Origin: Actinomycetota bacterium
GTDB taxonomy: Bacteria > Actinomycetota > Actinomycetes > Propionibacteriales > Propionibacteriaceae
Length of the DNA stretch: 64,000 nt
Reading direction: 5' to 3'
Assembly: GCA_020161755.1 (NCBI GenBank)
Contig: JAIUOS010000009.1
Coordinates: 59,614 to 123,613, forward strand
The translations under genes were made by a program, and so were the position numbers. The first letter of the stretch is position 1. Every line of letters begins with the position of its first letter. The notes under the pieces are model-generated. The model was given only the letters and a program-made list of their open reading frames with translations, did no database searches and had not been told where the DNA came from. Shown here piece by piece: positions 39,624 through 47,787 of this stretch.

Positions 39624-39658
39624 GGTCCATCCTCCCAAGAGAATCGGAACCAAACCCA

Positions 39659-39815
39659 GTACGCATCACCCCCGCCTGTGCGCCGCCATCGTCGACCGGC
39701 TCACCTACCAAGCCACCATCATCGAGACCGGCACCACCAGCTACCGCCTCGCCCACACCCGCGCCGCCGGTGGGGCCAACTCAAGCCGTCCTAGTGGGGC
39801 CAAGTCGAGTTGACA
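39659..39815 (+). pseudogene. istB: IS21-like remnant 2: IstB C-terminal tail and right end
   Basis: On the plus strand the frame reads AAIVDRLTYQATIIETGTTS YRLAHTRAAGGA (written here as two parts), the last segment of an IstB ATPase. It ends with the IS tip ...GAGTTGACA at 39815, whose inward reading is TGTCAACTCGACTTGGCCCC. Orientation and sequence differ from remnant 1, so two separate IS21 elements were joined around the IS3. Confidence 0.75.
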
Positions 39816-40082
39816 TACTCACTGCAGGACGTGGTCAGCGTCGACGTCAGCGACGACGGTTCCATCGGGGTACATCGCGTCGTACTTGAAGCTGGGTCGA
39901 CTCCATGGCCACCGGTGCCGGCAGCCGAGTGGCCCGAAGCGCCTTCGGAAGTGCGGGTTCCGTCACGCGTCAATGATCCAGCAAAGCTGGCAGCCTCCGC
40001 GGCAATCGAGTGCATCCAGCCCTCCCTCCCTGTTGCCTTTCACGCGCACACGGGGCCCTTGGCTGAGAAGCTGGGGCAGTGA
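39810..40082 (+). CDS. Hypothetical protein, probably 5'-truncated by the IS21 end
   Basis: The frame starts with a TTG at 39810 that lies inside the IS21 tip, so the native start is missing. The host-derived part reads SLQDVVSVDVSDDGSIGVHR VVLEAGSTPWPPVPAAEWPEAP (two parts) and ends FHAHTGPLAEKLGQ. The stop overlaps the next gene's GTG start (GTGA at 40079), so both were one transcript. It has no membrane segment. I do not recognise a family. Expression now would depend on the IS-supplied start. Confidence 0.45.
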   Translation: MTYSLQDVVSVDVSDDGSIGVHRVVLEAGSTPWPPVPAAEWPEAPSEVRVPSRVNDPAKLAASAAIECIQPSLPVAFHAHTGPLAEKLGQ

Positions 40083-40444
40083 AGTTCAATGCCGGTGCGA
40101 GCGTGGTGGTTGGTGGCGGATACGACTATGAGCCCCAGTGGCTCAGTGGCCGACCCAGCGTCGAAGGCGTCATTTTGAAGTGGATACCCGGCCAGAACAC
40201 AGAGCCGGCATGCGTGGTGCTGCTCGCGGAACCGCTCACAGCGGAGGGGGCAGTTGGCGGTCACCAAGAGACTCTCACAGGTTCCCATCTCGTCCTAGAA
40301 CTCCGATACGAGGGTCAGACGTGGGAGAGGTCCGGCACTGTCCATGTCGAACTATGCCCTTCCGAGCCTGAGTCCTTGAAGTGGGGCGAGCGCCATCAGG
40401 GAGCCTGGGTCGAGTCCCACGTGACCTACTCGTTCGGCTCCTGA
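40079..40444 (+). CDS. Hypothetical protein, translationally coupled to the truncated gene before it
   Basis: A 121-residue protein from GTG 40079: MKFNAGASVVVGGGYDYEPQWLSG, EGVILKWIPGQNTEPACVVLL, LVLELRYEGQTWERSGTVHVELCPSEPESLK. The pattern is an all-beta domain with alternating strands and no signal peptide. The start codon overlaps the previous stop. Similar small beta proteins occur as accessory or immunity genes, but no match is evident. Confidence 0.5.
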   Translation: MKFNAGASVVVGGGYDYEPQWLSGRPSVEGVILKWIPGQNTEPACVVLLAEPLTAEGAVGGHQETLTGSHLVLELRYEGQTWERSGTVHVELCPSEPESLKWGERHQGAWVESHVTYSFGS

Positions 40445-40467
40445 CCGACGTTCCGCACTGTCGGGTC

Positions 40468-40536
40468 GCGGCAATTGAGGGCAGTCGTGCTCGGGAGGCC
40501 GAAGCCGAAGGCTACCCTCGCACACCGCGGCATGTC
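40468..40536 (+). repeat. Direct repeat copy A (about 70 bp)
   Basis: GCGGCAATTGAGGGCAGTCG and on to CACACCGCGGCATGTC. The copy at 41431-41502 matches with a few substitutions and small length differences. The pair flanks the hypothetical gene 40593-41333. Confidence 0.75.
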
Positions 40537-40592
40537 AGTGCGTTACCCCTGGTCGGGCAGCGTCGCGTGCGGCATCGTGCGACCATTCCAAC

Positions 40593-41333
40593 ATGGACTT
40601 GCTCGAGCGGTATCGGTCGGGTGATCGGGAGCAGGTTTGGCACGCGCTGCGTCAGTTGGGAAGCAGGGTTCGTGAGCCTGAGGTAGCGGTTGAGGCGCGG
40701 GCGGTCTGTGACGAGATGGCTCGTCGCGCGCGGAAGAACGTCGAGATCGTTGTCGATCGATTGACTGCTCAGGGATACCGATTCCACACCAATGACGACA
40801 AGCGGGCGCCGGTCATTCCTTGGCGCCCGCCCACGCCGGCCGCCGCGTCGATGGCTTCGTGGCTTGAGGACCGCTTCGGTCCACTCCCGATGACGGTGTC
40901 CTCGTGGTTGCGGCTGGTAGGGGACGTGTGGCTGGTCGGCACTCACCCGGAATGGACTGATATCGACCGGGCAGATCCGTTGGTGGTGGAACTGGAGTAC
41001 TCGGGGTACCCCGGTGCGTCTGCGCAGGTCTATTACGAAGGCGAGCTTCAGGCGTGGCAGGAATGGTCGAGCGAGGATCCCGGCGGCGCGGGTGGGTTCG
41101 TGTTGCCGGTCGCGCCGGATCGGCTGCACAAGGCGAATATCAGCGGTGGGCTGCCGTACGGGTTCCGTGTCCCGGATGCGTGCGCCGAGGGCATCTTCGT
41201 TGGGGAGGTGGCCACGCCATTCGTTGCCTACCTGAACTGGGTCTTCGCATCCGGCGGCTTCCCGGGCCCCTCCAGCAGTGATGCGCAATGGAGCATCAAG
41301 CGGGACCTTGCGAATGAACTCCTACCGCTTTGA
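40593..41333 (+). CDS. Hypothetical protein between direct repeats
   Basis: A 246-residue soluble protein. It has a helical front (MDLLERYRSGDREQVWHALR, QLGSRVREPEVAVEARAVCD), a centre with RFHTNDDKRAPVIPWRPPTP and WLEDRFGPLPMTVSSWLRLVGDVWLVGTHPEW, and a C-terminal part with FVLPVAPDRLHKANISGGLPYGF then FVAYLNWVFASGGFPG. The SMI1/KNR4-like tryptophan pattern ('FGPLPMTVSSWLRLVGDVWLVGTHP') is suggestive of polymorphic-toxin immunity proteins, but the family is not certain. It lies between two copies of a 70-bp repeat, the first 57 bases upstream. Confidence 0.55.
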   Translation: MDLLERYRSGDREQVWHALRQLGSRVREPEVAVEARAVCDEMARRARKNVEIVVDRLTAQGYRFHTNDDKRAPVIPWRPPTPAAASMASWLEDRFGPLPMTVSSWLRLVGDVWLVGTHPEWTDIDRADPLVVELEYSGYPGASAQVYYEGELQAWQEWSSEDPGGAGGFVLPVAPDRLHKANISGGLPYGFRVPDACAEGIFVGEVATPFVAYLNWVFASGGFPGPSSSDAQWSIKRDLANELLPL

Positions 41334-41430
41334 GATGCCACGGCGATCACTCAGTCGCCGCAGACAGGCGACCTGACCGACGGCGGCAGATGAGGTCGCG
41401 GCCGGGCAGCCGGAGGCTACCGTCCGCGGC

Positions 41431-41502
41431 GCGGCTAATTGAGGGCGGTCGTTCTCGGATGGCGGCCAGCCGAAAGGCTACCGTCGCACACCGCGGCATG
41501 TC
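41431..41502 (+). repeat. Direct repeat copy B (about 70 bp)
   Basis: Second copy of the 70-bp repeat that starts GCGGCTAATTGAGGGCGGTC and ends CACACCGCGGCATGTC. A shorter, related stretch (AGCCGGAGGCTACCGTCCGC) lies just before it at 41408-41427. Confidence 0.75.
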
Positions 41503-41850
41503 GGATAGTCCGCGCGCTAATCGGGCTTGCTGAGGGGTGCCTGGGCCGTCGGTAGGTGCCGTGTTGTCAGCCGGTTGGGCCGTTGTGACGGGGTCGAGTG
41601 TTCGCTTTCACCCGCGTCGGAACTGTTGAGTTTCTGATCGTCGCCGACTCCTGTCGCGGGCGTATGGGCGTTGAGCCCCTTTAGATCGCGTGGTTCGTAC
41701 ACTTTCTTGGCCACTGATGACCCGCCGCCATACTCGATCTGCTAGCTTCTCGTTCGAAAGCACCTTCGCGCGACCCCGCTTCGGCAGACCGCCGCTACTA
41801 CGGGAGAGCAATCTGGTGGTCATTATTGTCGAGAGGAGCCCCAGGTGTTG
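41503..41850. other. Intergenic stretch with no supported gene
   Basis: Between repeat copy B and the metalloprotease start there are 350 bases without a gene I can support. A 65-codon minus-strand frame (41517-41714) lacks a ribosome binding site. GAGAGGAG at 41831-41838 is the likely ribosome binding site of the metalloprotease gene. Confidence 0.5.
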
Positions 41851-41872
41851 ATGAGGCGCAAGATTGCTCTAG

Positions 41873-43555
41873 CCTCGATCTTTCATCGGCCGGGGGTGGG
41901 TCGTGGTGACGGCTTGAGGATCACTGTCGGGCTCTGATTGTGGTGGTGGGGTGTGACAGTGGGCCCGTTGTCGTCACGGGCTGGGCGGGCTTCCACTGGC
42001 CGGGTGTTGCGGCTGGTTGGGGTGTCGGGGTCGTTTTCAGCCGGGGACGGCGAGCGCGTCGAGCCGGGTGACTGCGTTGGTGGCGAGCGCGGCCCAGGGG
42101 TGTTGCTCGGCGAGGTGGAGTTTGACCTGCCGCGCGCCGTGGGCGAGGGTCGCCGGGATCGAGTACAGGCGGTGGCGGAGTCGTTTGGGTTCCCAGCGGC
42201 GGGCGTCGGTGTCGGTGAGGGCGAGGAGTTGCATCCAGGCGGTGAGGTCGACGGCGAGGGCGATGATGGCGCACCAGATCTGGTTGGCGGCGAAGCCGTG
42301 CAGTGGCAGGTTGGCCAGTCCGGTGTCTTTGGCGATCCGGATCCGGTCCTCGCAGCGGGCGCGGCGGCGGTGGCGGAGTTCGAGGGCGGCGAGCCGGGTG
42401 TCGGGGCTGGTGGTTGTGGTGTTGGTGGCGAACGCGGTGATCCGGTGGCCGTCGATGTCGGTGATCCTCAGTTGCGCGCCGGGGTGGGGCCTCTCTTTGC
42501 GGGCGATGACCCGCATCCCGGCAGGCCAGCCGGCCAGATTCAGCAGCCCGGTCAGCTCGGCCACCCACGCCCCGTCACGGGGCTTGCCGTCGGCGTCCCA
42601 GGCCGGCGTCCAGCACTGGTCGGGGATCTGTTCGATCAGGTCGCCGGCGTCGGTGGGCAGGGTCCAGCCGATCGAGTACTGCACCCTTTGGCCGACCAGC
42701 CAGTCGACCAGCTGGTGGGTGCATCCGGCTCCGTCGGTGCGGACCAGGACGCTCTTCCCGGGCCGGCAGCCGCCTTGGTGGCCGGGTAGCTGTTTGAACG
42801 CGTCGCGGAGCACGCTGATGTGATCTTTGGCGGTGTTCGAGCCGGCGTTACCGGGCCGTAGTTGGATCGCCAACAGCTCCCCGGTGCCGTCGGCTTGGTG
42901 GTCGAGGAACGCGCACAACGGGTGGAACCCGTAGCCGCGTTTGAACGTCGGCGCAGCGTTCTCCTTGTCCGAGTGGGCGGTGACCAGCGTGGCGTCCACA
43001 TCGATGATCACCGGATCGGCAGGGCTGGCGCCGTGATCGGGTGCCTGCTCGCCGGCCAGTAACCACGCCTGCCCGCGGGCCGCCGCGCGGGCGGCGTTGA
43101 TCGTCCGCAACGCCGGCCCGACATTGTCGGCGAGCTGGGCGACGAGCCGGGAGATCGTCGGATCGGAAGCGACCCGGCCGTACACGCCGGGTTCGGAACG
43201 GATCAGCCCGACATCGGCCAGGCAGTCACCACCCAGCGCCAGGCTGACCGCGAGATCGGTGATGATCTTGCCCGGGTCATGCACAGCGAACGGTTTGCGC
43301 CACCGGGCCAGCCCACTCGACAGTGCCCCGCCCAACCCGGTCGCGTTCACCGTCCGGGTCAGCAACACCCCACCGGCCTGCCCGACCGCACCAGACCTGT
43401 CCGAGTCGACCTTCACCTGCGGGTAGAACCTGCCAGTACGCTTCACCTTGAAAGTGCTCCCCGCTCGGACCCGAATGATGCTTCGACAACCTCATTCTCC
43501 CAAGCCAGGAGCACTTTCGCCGCTCAAGACACGACCACCCCATGAAAGCCCGAGG
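41873..43555 (-). mobile_element. IS1380-type insertion sequence 2
   Basis: A 1,683-bp element with ends CCTCGATCTTTCAT (left) and CCTCGGGCTTTCAT (right, read inward), a 14-bp inverted repeat with two mismatches, and a 4-bp duplication CTAG at 41869-41872 and 43556-43559. It carries one transposase gene on the minus strand. Its target is the signal-peptide region of a metalloprotease gene. Confidence 0.88.
42037..43446 (-). CDS. IS1380-family transposase 2
   Basis: A 469-residue DDE transposase. ADPVIIDVDATLVTAHSDKENAAPTFKRGYGFHPL contains the first catalytic Asp and the 'VDAT...K.GYGFHP' motif, VLVRTDGAGCTHQLVDWL the second, and the tail LELRHRRRARCEDRIRIAKD the catalytic Glu (E-D-R-I). This is the IS1380 subgroup with the typical KENAAPTFKRGYGFHP stretch. 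It is much unlike the IS1380-type transposase at 19537, so the window holds two different subgroups. It is intact. Confidence 0.92.
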   Translation of the reverse strand: MKRTGRFYPQVKVDSDRSGAVGQAGGVLLTRTVNATGLGGALSSGLARWRKPFAVHDPGKIITDLAVSLALGGDCLADVGLIRSEPGVYGRVASDPTISRLVAQLADNVGPALRTINAARAAARGQAWLLAGEQAPDHGASPADPVIIDVDATLVTAHSDKENAAPTFKRGYGFHPLCAFLDHQADGTGELLAIQLRPGNAGSNTAKDHISVLRDAFKQLPGHQGGCRPGKSVLVRTDGAGCTHQLVDWLVGQRVQYSIGWTLPTDAGDLIEQIPDQCWTPAWDADGKPRDGAWVAELTGLLNLAGWPAGMRVIARKERPHPGAQLRITDIDGHRITAFATNTTTTSPDTRLAALELRHRRRARCEDRIRIAKDTGLANLPLHGFAANQIWCAIIALAVDLTAWMQLLALTDTDARRWEPKRLRHRLYSIPATLAHGARQVKLHLAEQHPWAALATNAVTRLDALAVPG

Positions 43556-44114
43556 CTAGCGATTGCTCTGCCAGGCGCCATAGCCGCTACCTCGGTGGTA
43601 AATGCCGGCCCGGCTCACGCCGAGTATTGGTCCGGTGGTTTGCCGGTCGCCCAGTTCACCGTCTCGAACTATAACTTCAATGATACTTGGCAGCCCGGCA
43701 TGGATCAAGCGCTTAGCAACTGGAATAACACTGCCACGCCAGCAATGATCACTAAGTCATCTTCCCCGAAGGGCAAGATCTACGCCCAGCAGTACGCCGA
43801 TGGTTGGTACGGCCTGTATGTCTATTCGGGCGCGCGTGACAGTTCAAGGACATTCACGATTCAGCTGAACGCCCGCACGATAGCTGCGGCGCAAAAGTCC
43901 TATGGCGGAACGTTCAAGAACTGGGTGACGGCAATCTTCGTCCACGAACTTGGTCATGGGCTCTCCCTCAAGGACAACCCAAGCACGAGCAGTTCCACCA
44001 TTATGAAGTACCGCACGAACTGGTCGACGCTCACGAAGCCGACCAGCTACGACACCACCGACGTCAACAATATCTACTGAACAGCCAGGGTCTTCGCCCA
44101 GGAGGAGAATTTCG

Positions 44115-44675
44115 ATGCCTAGAACAGCACTTCTCATCGCTCTGGTAGTTGCCCTCTCTGGGTGTTCGGCGTCCACGGGTGCCGCCCAACAGGAAGTCTT
44201 CTACAACGCCGCCTATCCGGCCTACGCGTCCGTCTCGGACATTGGTGCAGCTGCGGACCTCGTCATCGAGGGCACGGTAACTTCCTCAGAGGTCAGGGAG
44301 CTAGATATCGTGATGGCGCCTAGCGACGGCTCGTCCGAAGACCCGAAACTCAATCCCGGCGGGGAAGCCCAAGCCCTGCCGATGGTCTATACCGTGCACA
44401 CGGTGCGCGTAGCCAACGTCATTAAAGGAAAGATCTCGACGAACGCGAGTATTGAGGTGAAGGAGTTGGGCGGGCTGCTGAAGGGGACTTTGTACCGCAC
44501 ATCGGAGGGCGTTGTCCTTAAGGATCAGAAGGTGTATGTGATGTACCTGAAGACCTACGACGGTTCACCTGCGACGCTTCTGAATCCACTTCAGGCTGCA
44601 TATCCTGTGGAGAACGGTAAAGTCTCAGCCCTGCCCGGCAACACTCTGCCTCCGGGGGACGTACCCCGACGGTAA
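44115..44675 (+). CDS. Putative lipoprotein
   Basis: A 186-residue protein with a short signal peptide and lipobox (LVVALSGCSA, Cys at about residue 17). AGGAGG lies about 10 bases before ATG 44115. The mature part has an IGAAADLVIEGTVTSSEVREL region and TVRVANVIKGKISTNASIEV then GQVVLKDQKVYVMYLKTYDG-like beta strands: a small all-beta domain repeated among actinobacterial surface lipoproteins. It starts 35 bases after the metalloprotease stop, so it may have been co-transcribed with that secreted protease before the IS insertion. Function unknown. Confidence 0.65.
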   Translation: MPRTALLIALVVALSGCSASTGAAQQEVFYNAAYPAYASVSDIGAAADLVIEGTVTSSEVRELDIVMAPSDGSSEDPKLNPGGEAQALPMVYTVHTVRVANVIKGKISTNASIEVKELGGLLKGTLYRTSEGVVLKDQKVYVMYLKTYDGSPATLLNPLQAAYPVENGKVSALPGNTLPPGDVPRR

Positions 44676-44744
44676 GCATCGCACCGCCCCGGCTGTCGGC
44701 AGGTCGCCATTTTCGGGGGCACCGACAGAAGAGGGACCCACGAA

Positions 44745-44790
44745 CGAACCATCACGCGCGCAACCGGCCAGTCGCGCGCGTGATGGTTCG
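44745..44790 (+). terminator. Terminator hairpin after the lipoprotein gene
   Basis: CGAACCATCACGCGCGC (44745-44761) pairs perfectly over 17 bp with GCGCGCGTGATGGTTCG (44774-44790). The remaining bases up to 45004 contain nothing I can support; they mark the edge between chromosome and the conjugative element genes. Confidence 0.75.
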
Positions 44791-45004
44791 ACGGCTCAGT
44801 GAATCGTGTGCATCAGCGACCAGGACGTGTACTTCCCTCCTGTTCGCTGTTGAGCTGATCGTCTAATCGCCGAGGTGATCTTGGGGACACTTCGACTCGG
44901 ACCCACCAACGCACGACTCTCGGCATGTGGGGACTGTTGCGAGTTGGCCGGCCGACCCGCGGCGAGGTTGCTCGGCATGGAGTTCATGACAGCGACTTGG
45001 TTGT

Positions 45005-46240
45005 TCACCGAGCGATCCCGCGGACGGGAGGCGTCAGGACCTTCGCCGATCTGGGACGTCGGGACCTAGTCGGGGCTGAGACCATCTCCCATTGCGGCTT
45101 CTCGCCTGGCGTTCCTGTTGCGCTGGCCGTTGCCGGGGGGTGGAGGTGGTCGAGTGCGGTCTGCAGAGCGGTCTCGGCCTGTCTACATGCGTCGAGCAAC
45201 GTCTGGCCCGCCCGGGTACGGGGGTAGGGTACCCAGTCGGAGCGGCGGGCTCCGGGATTGAAGGTGAGGTAGCTCGGACCCAGAGTCGCGACGTTGATCC
45301 ATAGGCTCCTCTTGCTGACGGCCTGGATCAGCGCTGACTCGTGGCAGGCCCCGACCTTCTCCGCAGAGAGCAGCGCGGCGCTCATCGAATCATTCCGCGA
45401 CGGGGCGCCAGGCTGCCCGAGCCGGTGTATGGCGAGTGCTTGATCGAGGTCTCGTGATCGGTGGCGCAGTTGAGTTGCGCGGCCACCTAGCCGGACCTCG
45501 GGTGGCCAGTCCGCGGCGCGCTGCCAGGCCTCCGATGCCCTGAGGAGTGCCACCGATGCCGCGCTCTCGGGGGGCAAATTGCCCGTCGGTTCGGCGAATG
45601 TGGCTGCTGCTGTGCTGCAGAGGGCGGCGATCGTGACCGCGGTGCGTTGGAAGGCATAGGACGTGACCCGGGTCTGGCTTTGCAGGATCTCGATTGCGGT
45701 TTCGGCCCACCGAGCGACGCTATCGTCCAGGCTGCCGGGTATCTGTGCGAGCGCGAGCAGGCCGATCGGCTCCCGGAGATCTACACGAGGAACGTAAGAG
45801 GCCGTTTGGGTCGCGTCAGCGAGATCACGAATCAACGCGGGACTCGAGAAGCCCGGGTCGGTGGGGAGGGCAGCGAGGCTGACCGTTGCGACTTGGTGCA
45901 GCGTGGCGAGGACTTGGGAGCGCAGTTGCCCTCGGTCGGTGTGTCCGGTGTTCCTCACGGTCTCGGGGTTGGCATTCAGGGTGTCGGCGAGAGCCCCCAA
46001 GGTGTAGCCGATCGTTGTGATCGGGGAGTTGCCGGGTTCCTCCGCTGGCTCGGATGTCGGCATTGCTTGCAGGATCGTCATCACGTCTGGTGGCGGGTCA
46101 ATCAGGGCCAGGATGCGGATCGCGTTCCCGACCAGACGTCCCAGTCCGGGATCCTCGGTATTGGACGGCATGGCCGGTTGGGCGCTGAGTTCGAGGGTCC
46201 GGTCGTGGAGCGCGTCGAGGAGCGCGTTAACGGTGGCCAC
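45005..46240 (-). CDS. Hypothetical protein of the conjugative element
   Basis: A 411-residue, mainly helical, soluble protein. It starts MATVNALLDALHDRTLELSAQ and holds several Ala/Leu-rich helices (QVLATLHQVATVSLAALPTDP, VSLAALPTDPGFSSPALIRDLADATQTAS) and a Pro-rich linker, then a basic C-terminus (RSRRPRSAKVLTPPVRGIAR). The order of helices, with no known motif, is typical of plasmid or ICE 'orphan' proteins. The start overlaps the end of the next upstream minus-strand gene (46227), so the two are coupled. Function unknown. Confidence 0.55.
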   Translation of the reverse strand: MATVNALLDALHDRTLELSAQPAMPSNTEDPGLGRLVGNAIRILALIDPPPDVMTILQAMPTSEPAEEPGNSPITTIGYTLGALADTLNANPETVRNTGHTDRGQLRSQVLATLHQVATVSLAALPTDPGFSSPALIRDLADATQTASYVPRVDLREPIGLLALAQIPGSLDDSVARWAETAIEILQSQTRVTSYAFQRTAVTIAALCSTAAATFAEPTGNLPPESAASVALLRASEAWQRAADWPPEVRLGGRATQLRHRSRDLDQALAIHRLGQPGAPSRNDSMSAALLSAEKVGACHESALIQAVSKRSLWINVATLGPSYLTFNPGARRSDWVPYPRTRAGQTLLDACRQAETALQTALDHLHPPATASATGTPGEKPQWEMVSAPTRSRRPRSAKVLTPPVRGIAR

Positions 46241-46532
46241 GATCGCCCGCCTTGTCGAGCAGCGCGACCAGGGCCGGCCAGACCCAGGATGGCACGATCT
46301 CAGCGGCTCGTCCGAGAAGCCGTCCGGCGGCGGCCAAGGAGTCGGCGGTGGAGTCTGCGGCGGGCACCCAGGCCGGTTCGATGCCTTGGTCTTCGAGGAG
46401 GTTCTCGATGTCGAGGATGCCGCTGGCCAGTTCCAGCGCCAGGCCGCTTGGGTCGGGCTCGGCCAGCAGCAGGTGGGCGGCTTGGCGGAGGTGGCCGAGG
46501 GCGTCGGCGAGATCGCGGTTCGGGTCCGACAT
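46227..46532 (-). CDS. Small hypothetical protein
   Basis: A 101-residue helical protein: MSDPNRDLADALGHLRQAAHLLLAEPDPSG (two helices) then ILDIENLLEDQGIEPAWVPA and LGRAAEIVPSWVWPALVALL. It starts three bases after the ArdC stop at 46536 and overlaps the start of the 45005-46240 gene, so all three read as one operon with ArdC first. No family recognised. Confidence 0.55.
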   Translation of the reverse strand: MSDPNRDLADALGHLRQAAHLLLAEPDPSGLALELASGILDIENLLEDQGIEPAWVPAADSTADSLAAAGRLLGRAAEIVPSWVWPALVALLDKAGDRGHR

Positions 46533-46535
46533 GTG

Positions 46536-47621
46536 CTACCTGGCCCTGGTTGGCGCGCCGCGTCCTGGGGATCTGGTCATGGCCGTCAGGGCTTCTGCGC
46601 GTAGTCGTGGTGCCGCCGTCACCGTTTCCGGGATCTCGGGTGCCGGCCTGGCGACCGCGATCGCCTCGAAGGCTGGGGAGTCGCTGTTCGGGTCGGTGGC
46701 GGGCTGGGTGTGGCTGAGGATGCGGTGGGCGGCGGTGATGACGCGTTCGCCGGTTTGGCGGACGACCTGGTCGAGGCTGCGGAGGTCCTTGTCGCGTCCT
46801 GCGGCTTCGACGGCCCAGCCGGCAACGTAGTTGAAGGTGTACTGGGCGGCGTCCAGGCCGTGGGCCTGGGTGACGAGGTACGCGGTCGATTCGGCGATCA
46901 CCTCGAGGATGCCGCGGCAGTGCCGGTCGCCGTAAGTGGCGATGTCGCCGGCGTCCATCGTGAGCAGGTGGGCGGCCTCGTGGCAGAGTGTGCGGACCGA
47001 TTGGGCGTCGTCGACGTCGGCACGGACGCGGACTTCCTTGGCGGCGAAGTTGGTGTAGCCGTTCGCGCCTCCGCAGTCGCCGCGGGTAACGGTGAAGCCC
47101 TCGTCCGCGACGAGTTGGGCGAGGGAGTCCCACAGGCCCGGCGGTGCCTGGCCGGTCAGCAGGGCGGGTTGGGGGCGTTCGGTCTGGGGTGGCGGGTCGA
47201 CCTGGCTGGCGTCGAAGACGTGGGCGACACGGACGCCCAGCATCTGGCGTCGGGTGATCTGCCGGCCGTTGGCGTCAAGGATCGGGCTGCCGTGGGCGTC
47301 TTCCAGTGGCACCAGCCGGGTGACGGGTGCCAGGATTGGGATCGCCTTCTCGCCCCGGCGCACTTGGTGTCCTTTGGCCAGCCAGCTTTGGTACCCAGCG
47401 ACCAAAGTGGCCTCTGGCTTGGCCATATAGATCAAGCAGGTATTGGCGAATGAGTACTGGTGGAAGCCGCTGGCGAAGCGGAGCCAGCGCTGCCAAGCGT
47501 CCCGATCGTCGAACGTGGCCAACTTCGCGGCGAGATCGGTGTGCATCTTCTCGACGACTTCGCGCCGGGCTCTCTCGGCGGCGTCTCGCTGCTGCTCGGT
47601 GGTCTTGGAGATGCGTGCCAT
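46536..47621 (-). CDS. ardC: ArdC-like antirestriction / ssDNA-binding zincin protein
   Basis: A 361-residue protein. The N-terminal ArdC-N ssDNA-binding domain (residues about 20-135) has WQRWLRFASGFHQYSFANTCLIYMA and ATLVAGYQSWLAKGHQVRRGEKAIPILAPV, the family signature. The C-terminal zincin has LCHEAAHLLTMDA (HExxH at residues 214-218) and ILEVIAESTAYLVTQAHGLD. ArdC homologues are carried by conjugative elements and protect incoming single-stranded DNA from restriction. A promoter-like block shared with two other genes lies 30 bases upstream (47649-47688), and a GAAGGA box precedes ATG 47621. The element also carries its own type ISP enzyme, which makes such protection useful. Confidence 0.88.
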   Translation of the reverse strand: MARISKTTEQQRDAAERARREVVEKMHTDLAAKLATFDDRDAWQRWLRFASGFHQYSFANTCLIYMAKPEATLVAGYQSWLAKGHQVRRGEKAIPILAPVTRLVPLEDAHGSPILDANGRQITRRQMLGVRVAHVFDASQVDPPPQTERPQPALLTGQAPPGLWDSLAQLVADEGFTVTRGDCGGANGYTNFAAKEVRVRADVDDAQSVRTLCHEAAHLLTMDAGDIATYGDRHCRGILEVIAESTAYLVTQAHGLDAAQYTFNYVAGWAVEAAGRDKDLRSLDQVVRQTGERVITAAHRILSHTQPATDPNSDSPAFEAIAVARPAPEIPETVTAAPRLRAEALTAMTRSPGRGAPTRAR

Positions 47622-47648
47622 CGCGGGGTCCTTCGTAGCGGGGTTGCT

Positions 47649-47688
47649 AACCCACTAAGCCGATGGCGACCCTACGATCCGGACAGAA
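47649..47688 (-). promoter_or_regulatory. Shared promoter-like block P1, upstream of ardC
   Basis: On the minus strand it reads TTCTGTCCGG-N19-CTTAGTGGGTT. P2 (50096-50135) and P3 (50315-50354) repeat the block with the same 19-base spacing between TGTCCGG and CTTAGT. Confidence 0.7.
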
Positions 47689-47787
47689 CGACGCACACAA
47701 TCGTCTCGATCCGAGCGTTTCCCAGGCGACCGCCAAAGCCTGGCGGCCTGTTTCCACCGCGTCGGCCGGGGCTGTCAGCTCGGCCGG

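Larger units (their letters stand above)
38377..39658 (-). mobile_element. IS3-family insertion sequence
   Basis: A 1,282-bp element. The left tip TGGGTTTCGTTCC at 38377 and the right tip, read inward, TGGGTTTGGTTCC at 39658 form the inverted repeat. It contains orfA and orfB. No duplication flanks it (left ...CCGCAC, right GTACGC...), and the outer flanks are istB fragments in opposite orientation, so recombination between IS3 copies has probably removed the sequence between two IS21 elements. Confidence 0.82.
41851..44080 (+). pseudogene. Secreted zinc metalloprotease (matrixin-like), split in its signal peptide by an IS1380-type element
   Basis: The 5' end (ATG 41851, MRRKIAL) lies left of the insertion and the rest resumes at 43556. 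Removing 41873-43555 and one CTAG duplication gives MRRKIALAIALPGAIAATSV VNAGPAHAEYW (two parts): a perfect signal peptide ending AHA-E. The mature part carries VTAIFVHELGHGLSLKDNPS with the HExxHxxxL zinc motif and TIMKY, the Met-turn, as in matrixins. It is about 180 residues long when joined. It was probably secreted. An alternative start GTG 41845 adds two residues. The insertion should prevent export of the product. Confidence 0.8.

Noticed and set aside
41517..41714. 65-codon minus-strand frame starting MAKKVYEPRDLKG
   Set aside because: No ribosome binding site, no neighbour logic and no family pattern.
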